From CAYFJO01 sp964343305 (GTDB lineage: Bacteria; Planctomycetota; Planctomycetia; Pirellulales; Pirellulaceae), in assembly GCA_964343305.1 (NCBI GenBank), contig CAYFJO010000029.1:1-48094 (forward strand): 48,094 nucleotides of DNA. Direction: 5' to 3'. Position 1 is the first letter of the stretch. The number at the start of each line of letters is the position of its first letter. This document shows, piece after piece, positions 24,579 to 32,790 of this stretch. The position numbers and the translations under genes were made by a program. The notes under the pieces were generated by a model. The model searched no databases and was not told the origin of the DNA. It saw nothing but the letters and a program-made list of their open reading frames with translations.

Positions 24579-27554
24579 ATGAGTACGAAAACGCTATTCA
24601 GGCAGCTTGTTGATTACTTGGCCAAGTCACGGGAGAGGAAGCGTCGACATCGCCAGCGTCCCCGTAAGATGGTGGTCGAGTTGCTGGAAGACCGCTGCCT
24701 CCTGGCAGGGATCACAACCGTTGTGCCCGATCTTGACCTCCAAGGAGCGGAGGACTTGCTGGTCCCACAGGCACTGGAAGCCGCCGCCACGCCACCAGCG
24801 CCTAACAATGGCACACAAACGCCGCCCGACGACGGCGCGCAAACGCTACCCGACAACGGCGCGCAAGCGCCGTCTGACGGAGGCGGGATGACCATCGAGC
24901 AGACCCTTTCGGACGAGGCTCAGAGGAACACGATTGCTTTCGACGGCCTCGCGTTTCTGACCGGCTCACTGGGAGCCGACTCGTTCTTGCCTCCCGGAAA
25001 GGTGGCCGACTTCTGGGGTTTCCAATACCTGCGCGACAACGACCCTAGCGAGATGGGTCACAATACCGACTTCCTGACCAAGGCGGCAAATAACGTGCTG
25101 TCGGTCTTGACCGACAGCCAGATAGCTGAGCTGGTCACGTTGGCAGAGAGCCAGATCGACGCCATCAACCAGTATGCCTACGATCGCTTCGTCCTGATGG
25201 ACGGATTCCGCCGCCTGCTGGAAGGTGACCTGCCCGAAGGGAGCACGGGGCTGGACATCGAGGCGGTCAAGGCCTACTCCGCGCAGCTCTACGCTCTGGA
25301 CGCCCAGATCAGCATCGAGCGGGCCGAGGTCATGGGCGGCATCCTCCATGCGATGGACGCCACCCAACGCGAACATCTCGATGCCATGGTCGGACATGGG
25401 ATGACATCGTGGCCCGATGTCGATGATCAGTTGGACCCGCAAGCTTACAGCCACGACGTGCACGTCGCCGTGATGACGTACGCGGGCGACATGTTCAGCT
25501 GGTACGCCGGCTCGGTAGAGGCAGACGTCTACTTCTGCCCCGAGCGCCAGGGAACCTACTTCGGGTCGTTCTACCTTAAGGACGCCCCGGCGATGGGCAA
25601 CCCGGACTACACGATCGACTCCAATCTGACTGCCGAGAGCGGTGCTGCCTTCCTGGCAACATTGACGGCCGAACAGGCCCGGCTGGTGACCGAGCTCGTC
25701 GATATCCAAAGAGATGCATTGAACGAGATCGTTGAGGTCAGGGAGCTAGTCGCAACTGAGCTGCGGGGCTACATGACGGGCGACACCGTCGACACAGACG
25801 CCGTGCTGGTCCTGATGGAACAGTACGGCGAACTAGACGGCGAGATTATCTACCAGTATGCCAATGCGTTCACAGCGGTGGGCCAGAGCCTGACGGCGGA
25901 ACAGGAGGCAGCGCTGGCGGATCTCCGTGCGGAGTTGGGCGTGTCTCAACCGGACGGCGCTTACTTGTATTCCGAGCCGATTGCCATGCCCACCATCGTC
26001 AGCAGTGATTTCCTGTTCGCCGGAACGATCGACGACACACAACCACCGCCCGACGACGGCACACAACCACCGCCGGAACCCCAGCCTGAGCCCCAACCGG
26101 AACCTGTTCCCAGCGACGACCACGTTGACCAGGTCGGTTCCGACGCAACCCAGATCGTCATGAGCGACGGTTTCGGCATGGCGAATGGCACGATCAACCA
26201 ACCCGCGGACAATGACGTTTTTCAGTTCGAGATGGACCAGGCGGGAACGGCTTACGTGGAGCTCTTTAGTCCCGACGGCAACCTCGACACGCAACTGCGC
26301 GTCTACGATGCCGACGGCCGGATTGTCTCTGACAACAACGACTCGCACGGCGGCACCGACAGTTCAGTGATCCTCGAGCTGGATTCCGGAACCTACTATG
26401 TCACGGCGTCGTCGCACGCCCAGTCGAGTACGGGTGATTACAGCATCGATGTGTACGTTCGATCGTCTGACGGCGAGGTCATCACGATGGCCGACGACAT
26501 TGGTGTCCACCGCGGTTCGAGTTTTTATCTCGATGCAAACGACTCGACCAAGTGGGACGAAGACGACATCTTCGCCAGGTTCGGCAACGACACCGATCGA
26601 TCAATCTCTGGCGATTGGGATGGTGACGACTACGACGAAATTGGCATCCATCGCCAGGGCAGTTTTTATCTGGACGTCAATGGCAATGGCCAATGGGACG
26701 GCATCTCGGGCGGCGATGATGTTCGCAGTTTTGGATCCGCCAACGACGCCGCGGCCATCGGCGATTGGAACGGTGACGGAATCGATGACATCGGCGTCCA
26801 TCGCGACGGCAAATTCTATTGCGATGCCAACGGCAATGGCAAGTGGGATGGAACTGCTGGCGGCGATGAAGTCCACGGCTTTGGAAACCCGACGGACATC
26901 GCCGCGATTGGCGACTGGAACGGAGACGGCCGCGACAACATCGGTGTGTTCCGCGTGGGATACTACTATTTGGATGCCAATGGCGACGGCCAGTGGAATG
27001 GCAAATCGGTGGATTGGGCTTTTGCCTTCGGTGGAGCAGACGACAGGCCGATCACCGGTGACTGGAACGCCGATGGCTTCGATGATGTTGGCGTGCAGCG
27101 TGGCAACGCGTATTACACCGACACCAGCGGCAACCGCCAATGGAACGGCACCGCCGGTGGCGACGAACTTCACCACTTCGGCAATGACGGCGACGTTGCC
27201 CTGATCGGAAACTGGGCCACGCTGCGGCATCAAGAATCGCCCGCCATCGCCAGCGCCCTGGCTGACGCGGCGACCAGAGCCTCTTTGCCCGTGGCGTTGA
27301 TTACGCCCGAACAACCGGACGATGGACCAAGTGATGACGTTCCAGTCGACAATGAGCCGGTCGATTGCGAAATTGATGACCCGTGGTTCGGCGATGATGA
27401 ACTTGACGATGGCATGATCGATGACGAGACGGGAAGCAATCGTCTCCACCTCGACCGAGCATCCCAATTCTGCGTGGGTCAGCGAACAGACGAAGTGCTT
27501 CCTGGGACAATCTGCCACCTGTTAGATCAATTCCCGAAAATTTGGACTCATTGA
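24579..27554 (+). CDS. Surface protein: unnamed domain, PPC domain, FG-GAP-like repeats
   Basis: A 991-residue exported protein. The basic N-terminus followed by ELLEDRCLLAG (residues 34-44) is the motif found at the start of many planctomycete surface proteins. Residues about 110-455 are the same unnamed domain as in the upstream gene, including SWYAGSVEADVYFCPERQGT and YFGSFYLKDAPAMG. A Pro/Gln/Glu-rich linker leads to a PPC-like beta domain (about 541-626, DNDVFQFEMDQAGTAYVELF). About five repeats follow (641-879) of the form GDWNGDGxDDIGVxRxGxFYxDxNGNGxWDG, which look like Ca-binding FG-GAP/propeller blades. The tail is acidic. It likely forms a pair with the upstream protein. The AAGAGGAG stretch before the ATG is a good ribosome binding site. 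Confidence 0.88.
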   Translation: MSTKTLFRQLVDYLAKSRERKRRHRQRPRKMVVELLEDRCLLAGITTVVPDLDLQGAEDLLVPQALEAAATPPAPNNGTQTPPDDGAQTLPDNGAQAPSDGGGMTIEQTLSDEAQRNTIAFDGLAFLTGSLGADSFLPPGKVADFWGFQYLRDNDPSEMGHNTDFLTKAANNVLSVLTDSQIAELVTLAESQIDAINQYAYDRFVLMDGFRRLLEGDLPEGSTGLDIEAVKAYSAQLYALDAQISIERAEVMGGILHAMDATQREHLDAMVGHGMTSWPDVDDQLDPQAYSHDVHVAVMTYAGDMFSWYAGSVEADVYFCPERQGTYFGSFYLKDAPAMGNPDYTIDSNLTAESGAAFLATLTAEQARLVTELVDIQRDALNEIVEVRELVATELRGYMTGDTVDTDAVLVLMEQYGELDGEIIYQYANAFTAVGQSLTAEQEAALADLRAELGVSQPDGAYLYSEPIAMPTIVSSDFLFAGTIDDTQPPPDDGTQPPPEPQPEPQPEPVPSDDHVDQVGSDATQIVMSDGFGMANGTINQPADNDVFQFEMDQAGTAYVELFSPDGNLDTQLRVYDADGRIVSDNNDSHGGTDSSVILELDSGTYYVTASSHAQSSTGDYSIDVYVRSSDGEVITMADDIGVHRGSSFYLDANDSTKWDEDDIFARFGNDTDRSISGDWDGDDYDEIGIHRQGSFYLDVNGNGQWDGISGGDDVRSFGSANDAAAIGDWNGDGIDDIGVHRDGKFYCDANGNGKWDGTAGGDEVHGFGNPTDIAAIGDWNGDGRDNIGVFRVGYYYLDANGDGQWNGKSVDWAFAFGGADDRPITGDWNADGFDDVGVQRGNAYYTDTSGNRQWNGTAGGDELHHFGNDGDVALIGNWATLRHQESPAIASALADAATRASLPVALITPEQPDDGPSDDVPVDNEPVDCEIDDPWFGDDELDDGMIDDETGSNRLHLDRASQFCVGQRTDEVLPGTICHLLDQFPKIWTH

Positions 27555-27596
27555 AACTCGATCAGATCGAGGTGAAGTCATACGTTGGCGGCCTGG

Positions 27597-28212
27597 TCAA
27601 ATCATTCCAACGGAAGGCAGCGTAAAGATGTGTGTGCAACCGTGCATAAAGTCAACGATTGACGAAACGCTGACAAGGTGCAGAAACATTAAACGTGCAA
27701 TGACAAAACCTATCGCAATGATAAGCTGCTCAAAGCACGTCACACCCTTTTGTGCATTGCCCTTCTGAATAGCCTCCCACGCAAATTCGAAGAGATCCTG
27801 TTTTGTTTCGGTACGTTCTTCCAGAGGCTGACTTGATCCTTGACATTCATCCATGAATTGTAAAAGCGCCTGCCCATTGGGCTCGATGACTTGTCCAGAT
27901 TCCGTTCGCGTCATCCATATTCTTCCATCAACATTGAGCATTGACACGGCGCATTCGTAATGCGGCATAAACTCCTGAAGCTGAATCAATGCACTTTTTT
28001 ACAGAACTAAGATTCGCGCCGTCTTGAAGCAATCTGACGATCTGGCGAGTTTGTCTAACATCGAGAAACGAGTAGAGCTTTGGGCTCCCATCTTCACTCT
28101 GCAACAATCCGCAATCATCAAGTCGCTTTATCGCACTTCGACTCAACCCCGATGCCTTGGCTAAATCGGCTGCGGTGAATCGTCGCAGGCAATCAACGTA
28201 GTCTGGAACTAA
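27597..28212 (-). pseudogene. Frameshifted MerR-like regulator
   Basis: The first frame encodes RRFTAADLAKASGLSRSAIK, then a DDCGLL turn and LYSFLDVRQTRQIVRLLQDG, a MerR-type winged helix. It then runs out of frame. The second frame resumes with LIQLQEFMPHYECAVSMLNVDG and continues to 27597. The switch occurs at a run of six A residues (27995-28000 on the minus strand). Removing one A joins the frames as SSVKSALIQLQEFMPHYE. No ATG or GTG precedes the helix-turn-helix part in frame; a TAG lies at 28213-28215. Either a decayed gene or one carrying an assembly error. Confidence 0.65.
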
Positions 28213-28267
28213 CTACCTGTCCATAATCAATTTCGTCTTGCGGTGTTTGCCGCAATCCATCCTAAAC

Positions 28268-28319
28268 CGATGCGTAAGCGAGGATTGTTTAAGGCTTCCG
28301 TACTCGCTTACGCGTCGGG
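28268..28319. repeat. Inverted repeat CCGATGCGTAAGCGAG
   Basis: Arms 28268-28283 and 28304-28319 pair at 15 of 16 positions. It is related to 7044-7094 and 15504-15561 and lies between the MerR-like remnant and the ECF sigma gene. A TGAACC word at 28374-28379 could be an ECF-type -35 box for the sigma gene downstream, but this is weak. Confidence 0.7.
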
Positions 28320-28486
28320 TTGCAATATGTGCTAGCACGAAAACACGGTTTTGATTTTGGACAAGTACTAAAGTGAACCATTTTGGGGCCGGCGCACTAT
28401 AACAATATAGTCCAGGTTCTCCGTAATTAGACCTGCGAGCACCCGATGTCGAGTCTCGGAGAGCCTCGACTACACTTTACCCGCCT

Positions 28487-29104
28487 ATGTCCACGCCTAC
28501 TCAACCTTCTGACGGATCGATACTTGCCGAGGTGCTTGATGGCAAGCGTGATCAGTTCGCTGAGATTGTCGAGCGGTATCAAACGCGGCTTTTGCGAGTC
28601 GCGACGAGTCGGCTGGGCGATGCGACGTTGGCTGAGGATGTCGTGCAAGAGACTTTTCTTTGTGCGTTTAAATCGCTCGCCAGTTACGACTCGAAGTACA
28701 GCTTCCGCACGTGGCTGTGGACGATTTTGTTGAATCAGTGCCGCCGAGCGTACGGGCGCAGGCAGCGAACGCCGAAAGTCAACATGTGGTCCGATGGAGT
28801 TGACGGCGTGGAAGAGGATCAAGTCAAAGCCGATGTCGAGTCCGGCGAATCGACGCCGGCGATGATCTTGCTTGCCAAAGAAGAATCGCAGCGGATTGAA
28901 CAACTGCTCGCCGAGTTGCCCGACCGCGAAGCGGACGCGTTGCGGTTGCGATTCTTCGGTGGACTGAAATTCCAAGAGATCGCCGACACGATGCAGTGCA
29001 GCTTGTCGACGGCCAAAAACCGTGTGCGATGGGGATTGACGAAAATGAGCCAACGGTTGATCGGCGAGATAGATATCACCCAGTTTAGTACAAATCACAA
29101 ATGA
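28487..29104 (+). CDS. ECF (RpoE-like) sigma factor
   Basis: A 205-residue ECF sigma factor. Region 2: FAEIVERYQTRLLRVATSRL, LAEDVVQETFLCAFKSL and YSFRTWLWTILLNQCRRAY. Region 4: LLAELPDREADALRLRFFGG and LKFQEIADTMQCSLSTAKNR. The region 2-4 linker is longer and acidic. An unusual anti-sigma gene lies 149 bases downstream on the same strand and is the probable regulator. The intergenic stretch (29105-29253) is AT-rich and contains repeated CAAATGACAA-like words but no gene. Confidence 0.93.
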   Translation: MSTPTQPSDGSILAEVLDGKRDQFAEIVERYQTRLLRVATSRLGDATLAEDVVQETFLCAFKSLASYDSKYSFRTWLWTILLNQCRRAYGRRQRTPKVNMWSDGVDGVEEDQVKADVESGESTPAMILLAKEESQRIEQLLAELPDREADALRLRFFGGLKFQEIADTMQCSLSTAKNRVRWGLTKMSQRLIGEIDITQFSTNHK

Positions 29105-29253
29105 CAAGCACCAAATGACAAACAAATTCCAATATATGAACTCCAAATTCAAAACAACGCTCTCATGTCACGTTTAAGCTTTTAACATTGTGATTTGAGT
29201 ATTGTTTGTTATTTGGGATTTGTAATTTGGAGCTTACTCCAGAGGAGTAGACG

Positions 29254-29895
29254 ATGAATTGTGACAACGTGTTTGACATCTTGACGCGCGGACCTTTCCC
29301 GACGGGCGATCCAAGTGACGCGGCCGTCGAACGACACTTGGCGGCTTGCCATGATTGCCGACAGTTGGCCGAAGCGTTGCGTCCGGCTGTTGAGTTGTTT
29401 CATGAGTCCATCTCGCCGGACGAACTTGACTCGCTGCCGGGCTACAACGGCGTGTTGTGCGAAGTCGATCGGACGAGCGCGGTGATGACGGCGATCGACA
29501 AGACTACTGTTGATCCCGCGTCTTTGTGCGGTGTGTCACAGCGAAAAAGTTGGGAGTTCACTTGGCGATTCGCCGCGGCGGTGTTGTTCATCATTGGCCT
29601 CGGAGTCGGCGTCTGGTTGTCGAATCCTGAGCCAGGTGTCATGCCGATCAACAGCGCTGGTGCCGCGGAGCGATTTCAGCCGGACGAAAACGGCCGCGAG
29701 ATTCTTTTGTCGCTCGGGCTCTCGGACAGTTGCCTGCCGCTGGGTGCGAGTTGGCGAGGGCAGACGAACCAGACGCTTGCGCACTTAGAAATGGAATGCT
29801 GCACGCGTTGCCATGCCGCATCGAATCCACAGCGGCCGGAGTTGGATTCGATCGCGATGTTGGGGCAGAGTTGCGAAGCTTGCCACGGGCTGTAG
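29254..29895 (+). CDS. Anti-sigma factor with C-terminal CxxCH heme motifs
   Basis: A 213-residue membrane protein. The N-terminus has the zinc-finger anti-sigma signature His28-x3-Cys32-x2-Cys35 (HLAACHDC). One membrane helix lies at about 105-125 (FAAAVLFIIGLGVGVWL). The part outside the cytoplasm ends with two CxxCH motifs, Cys183-Thr-Arg-Cys186-His187 and Cys207-Glu-Ala-Cys210-His211, two residues before the stop. In an exported domain such motifs normally bind heme c. Inference: the sigma factor upstream could be released by a redox or heme signal. The stop codon lies in a palindrome (29893-29917), so the original protein may have been longer. Binding of heme, rather than of another metal, is unproven. 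Confidence 0.8.
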   Translation: MNCDNVFDILTRGPFPTGDPSDAAVERHLAACHDCRQLAEALRPAVELFHESISPDELDSLPGYNGVLCEVDRTSAVMTAIDKTTVDPASLCGVSQRKSWEFTWRFAAAVLFIIGLGVGVWLSNPEPGVMPINSAGAAERFQPDENGREILLSLGLSDSCLPLGASWRGQTNQTLAHLEMECCTRCHAASNPQRPELDSIAMLGQSCEACHGL

Positions 29896-29917
29896 GACGG
29901 ATTGCCAATCCGTCCTA
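29893..29917. repeat. Palindrome overlapping the anti-sigma stop codon
   Basis: TAGGACGGATTG (29893-29904) is directly followed by CCAATCCGTCCTA (29905-29917), almost a perfect palindrome without a loop. Its first three bases are the TAG stop of the anti-sigma gene. Confidence 0.75.
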
Positions 29918-29997
29918 TTGCTTCTCCGCCGTCTTGCCAATGTGCCGCCTGATTCAACAGAATGTTCTTTTCGCAGCTCACGTATTGAGACACGACG

Positions 29998-31242
29998 ATG
30001 GCGGACGAGAAACAAGAAATCACTTGGCACATTCCCGATGAGTCGCAAGCGACGTCGTTGCGGATTCGCATTCTGCAGATCGTGTTCGCGGCGATCATCT
30101 ATTTAGTGGTGTTGTGGGTTTTCGGTGCTCGGGCGATGCGACTGCCCGGGCTCGCGGCGCTGGTGCCGATTGTAGTTCTGTTCTTGCTTTTCACGTGGCG
30201 ATCGTCTCGGCGAAGTGAATTAGACGACGACAACATTCGGCTGTCGAAAGCGGGCCTGAGTTGGAAAGACCCCAGCGGCCAATCGGGCGAAGTTCCGCGC
30301 GACAGGATTTGCGGATTTCGAATCGGGCTCGATCCGGACACGATGCGCGCGATCCCGGCGTTGACGCTGGTGCTGGTCGGCGGTTTTGAAAGTCAGCCGG
30401 TAGAGCTGCACGAGCCTGCTTCGCCGGCGCGTGTTCGTCAGTTTCTTTCTGACGAACTTGGTTTGAACGAAGAAAAACTCTCGGACGAACAATTTGCTCG
30501 TCGCTTGCGGCAGACTCTGGAAACAGCGATTGACTACGAGCCGCGGTCGGACGCGGGACAGTTATTGCGTTACTCGCTGATCGGGCCTGCGCGTCAAGCG
30601 TCTGGCGTTTGGTCGGTCGCGACGATCGATGGACGCGGCGATGTGTCGTACGATCCGGCGAGGTGTTGTTTCCAAGTTGGTGGGACGACACATTCGGAGT
30701 TGTCGTCGGTCAAGGAATTGCTGCGTTACGTCGAAGAAGATGTGTTGCCAACCAGTGACGAGAATGTGCGCGAATTGTTGGCGCGAGCGGAAGCAGATGC
30801 GATCGAGCGCGATCGACGGTCGTTGATTGCGGACGTTGAGAACGCGGGGATCTATTTTGAGTCGGATGAATACGGTTGCTGGAAGTTGCAAGGTACTCGC
30901 CAGCGATTGTTGTCGGTTTGCGATTGGATCGAAGCCGCCGGGCGCGAGTTGGAAGAAGCGCCGCTTGGGGCGAGGCCGCAGACTCGAACATTGGGCGGCG
31001 ACATGATGCGGATGGATTTGCAGGTGAGCCAGAACTTGTGGACGGACGGGATGACGATTTACGGGCCGAACAAGTTTTTTGTTGATGTCGCCCGGCAACT
31101 TCGCGAATCGATCGCGTTGGCCGGAGTCGATTCCGTCACGGCAGTGCCGCCGTCGGACCAATGGCGGCAAGCTCCGCCGTTTGTCTTGCACGTGAAGTCG
31201 GACGGTTTTGATCCGACGGCGCAGATCGCGGCCCATGTCTGA
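29998..31242 (+). CDS. Unknown membrane-anchored protein
   Basis: A 414-residue protein with two N-terminal membrane helices (about 24-45 and 50-67) and a large soluble part, probably cytoplasmic. The stretch SKAGLSWKDPSGQSGEVPRD and the following RICGF resemble PH-like or DUF-type domains that follow paired helices in bacterial membrane proteins, but I cannot name it. The last eight bases overlap the TctA gene, so the two are co-translated. Confidence 0.8.
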   Translation: MADEKQEITWHIPDESQATSLRIRILQIVFAAIIYLVVLWVFGARAMRLPGLAALVPIVVLFLLFTWRSSRRSELDDDNIRLSKAGLSWKDPSGQSGEVPRDRICGFRIGLDPDTMRAIPALTLVLVGGFESQPVELHEPASPARVRQFLSDELGLNEEKLSDEQFARRLRQTLETAIDYEPRSDAGQLLRYSLIGPARQASGVWSVATIDGRGDVSYDPARCCFQVGGTTHSELSSVKELLRYVEEDVLPTSDENVRELLARAEADAIERDRRSLIADVENAGIYFESDEYGCWKLQGTRQRLLSVCDWIEAAGRELEEAPLGARPQTRTLGGDMMRMDLQVSQNLWTDGMTIYGPNKFFVDVARQLRESIALAGVDSVTAVPPSDQWRQAPPFVLHVKSDGFDPTAQIAAHV

Positions 31243-32710
31243 ACTACTCCACCCCAGCGTTCTGTTGCCGTGGCTCTTGGGGATGTGCTTTGGGGTGTTT
31301 GTGGGGGCGACACCTGGTTTGACTGCGACAATGGCAGTGGCGTTGATTGTGCCAATCAGCTTTCATATGGAACCGGCCGCTGGGCTGGCACTGATCATCG
31401 GAGTCAGTTTCACGGCGATCTTTGCGGGCGATATACCAGCAACCTATTTGCGAATTCCCGGGACGCCCGCATCGGCCGCGGCGACGCTAGATGGGCACGA
31501 GATGGCCAAGCGCGGCAAAGGTGGACTGGCGCTGACGCTGGATTTGTTTTGCAGCTCGATCGGCGGTTTGATCGGTGTGACGCTGTTGATCTTTGTCGCG
31601 CCGCAGCTCGCGCGATTTGCTTTGTCATTCAGCAACTTTGAGTATTTTTGGCTGGGCATTCTGGGACTCAGCATGAGTGCGCTGGTCAGCCAAGGGAGCA
31701 CGGCCAAGGCGTTGTTGTCTGCGACGCTGGGCATGTTGCTGTCAACGGTCGGCATGGACATCGTCAGCGGTACACCTCGGTTCACGTTTGGCGAACAGAA
31801 TCTGCTGAGCGGCCTGGGGTTCATTCCCGTGATGATCGGACTGTTTGGGTTGTCCGAAGTCTTGCGAAACGTAACGAGCCCGCTGGTCGAAGTGAAAGCC
31901 GACGACAGGGCGGCATCCGACATCTCGCCAGTCGAGGCGCTCGTCACCATCTGGAAACACAAGTGGACGGTGATTCGATCCGCCATCGCGGGGACGTTCA
32001 TCGGGGCGCTGCCGGGGGCAGGAGCGGACATCGCGGCCTGGGGTGCTTATGGAATTGAGCAAAAAGTTTCGAAGGAGCCGGACAAGTTTGGCACGGGAGT
32101 TCCCGAAGGGGTTGTGGCTCCGACCAGCGCGAACAACGCGGCGGTGGGTGGCGCGTGGATTCCGGCACTCGTGTTTGGCGTGCCGGGCGATGCGGTGACG
32201 GCCATCGTTTTGGGAGCGCTCATGATGTACGACATCAAGGCCGGACCGATGATCTTTGAGCAAAGCGGTTCGCAGGTTCAAGCCATCTTCATGATTGCAC
32301 TGGTGACGCAGTTGTTGTTGTTGCCAGCCGGGCTGTTGGGCATCAAGGCGTTTGGTTGGATCATGCGCTTGCCGAGGAGTGTCGTCTTGACGGCCGTCGT
32401 GTTGTTTTCGGTCGTAGGATCGTACGCCCTGAACAACAGCATGTTCGACGTGTGGGTGATGTTTGTGTTTGCACTCGTTGGCCTCTTCCTGGAGTCGCAC
32501 AAAGTGCCGCTTGCGCCGATGATTCTTGGACTGATTCTGGGGCCGATGGTGGAAGAAAATCTGCGGACGGGTTTGATCAAAACCAGCGGTGAGTTTACGC
32601 CTTTCTTCACACGGCCTATCAGCGCGTGCTTGTTTGGACTGTTGCTGGTTGCGTTTTTGAGTGTGCCTTTCAGCCGATTGTTCAAGTCGAAACGCGATAT
32701 GCCTGGCTAA
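31235..32710 (+). CDS. TctA-family permease
   Basis: A 491-residue integral membrane protein matching TctA, the large permease of the tripartite tricarboxylate transporter family. Features include the early GATPGLTATMAVALIVP, RIPGTPASAAATLDGHEMAK and the internal repeat GALPGAGADIAAWGAYGIEQ with the VAPTSANNAAVGGAWIP segment. ATG 31235 overlaps the end of the previous gene by eight bases. TctB and the periplasmic binding protein TctC are not visible in the window, so the permease is either orphaned here or uses partners encoded elsewhere. The substrate cannot be told from sequence. Confidence 0.92.
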   Translation: MSELLHPSVLLPWLLGMCFGVFVGATPGLTATMAVALIVPISFHMEPAAGLALIIGVSFTAIFAGDIPATYLRIPGTPASAAATLDGHEMAKRGKGGLALTLDLFCSSIGGLIGVTLLIFVAPQLARFALSFSNFEYFWLGILGLSMSALVSQGSTAKALLSATLGMLLSTVGMDIVSGTPRFTFGEQNLLSGLGFIPVMIGLFGLSEVLRNVTSPLVEVKADDRAASDISPVEALVTIWKHKWTVIRSAIAGTFIGALPGAGADIAAWGAYGIEQKVSKEPDKFGTGVPEGVVAPTSANNAAVGGAWIPALVFGVPGDAVTAIVLGALMMYDIKAGPMIFEQSGSQVQAIFMIALVTQLLLLPAGLLGIKAFGWIMRLPRSVVLTAVVLFSVVGSYALNNSMFDVWVMFVFALVGLFLESHKVPLAPMILGLILGPMVEENLRTGLIKTSGEFTPFFTRPISACLFGLLLVAFLSVPFSRLFKSKRDMPG

Positions 32711-32790
32711 CTGACGTTGACGGATTTGGCGAAAACAGATAAACGACCATCAATGCGTTGTCTCGCCGCCAAAACACAAAGGACCGTCAC

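Noticed and set aside
27990..28003. Programmed ribosomal frameshift at A AAA AAG in the MerR-like gene
   Set aside because: The heptamer is a classic -1 slip site, but a -1 shift leads to a stop within three codons. The downstream frame needs a +1 shift, so a base insertion is the simpler explanation.
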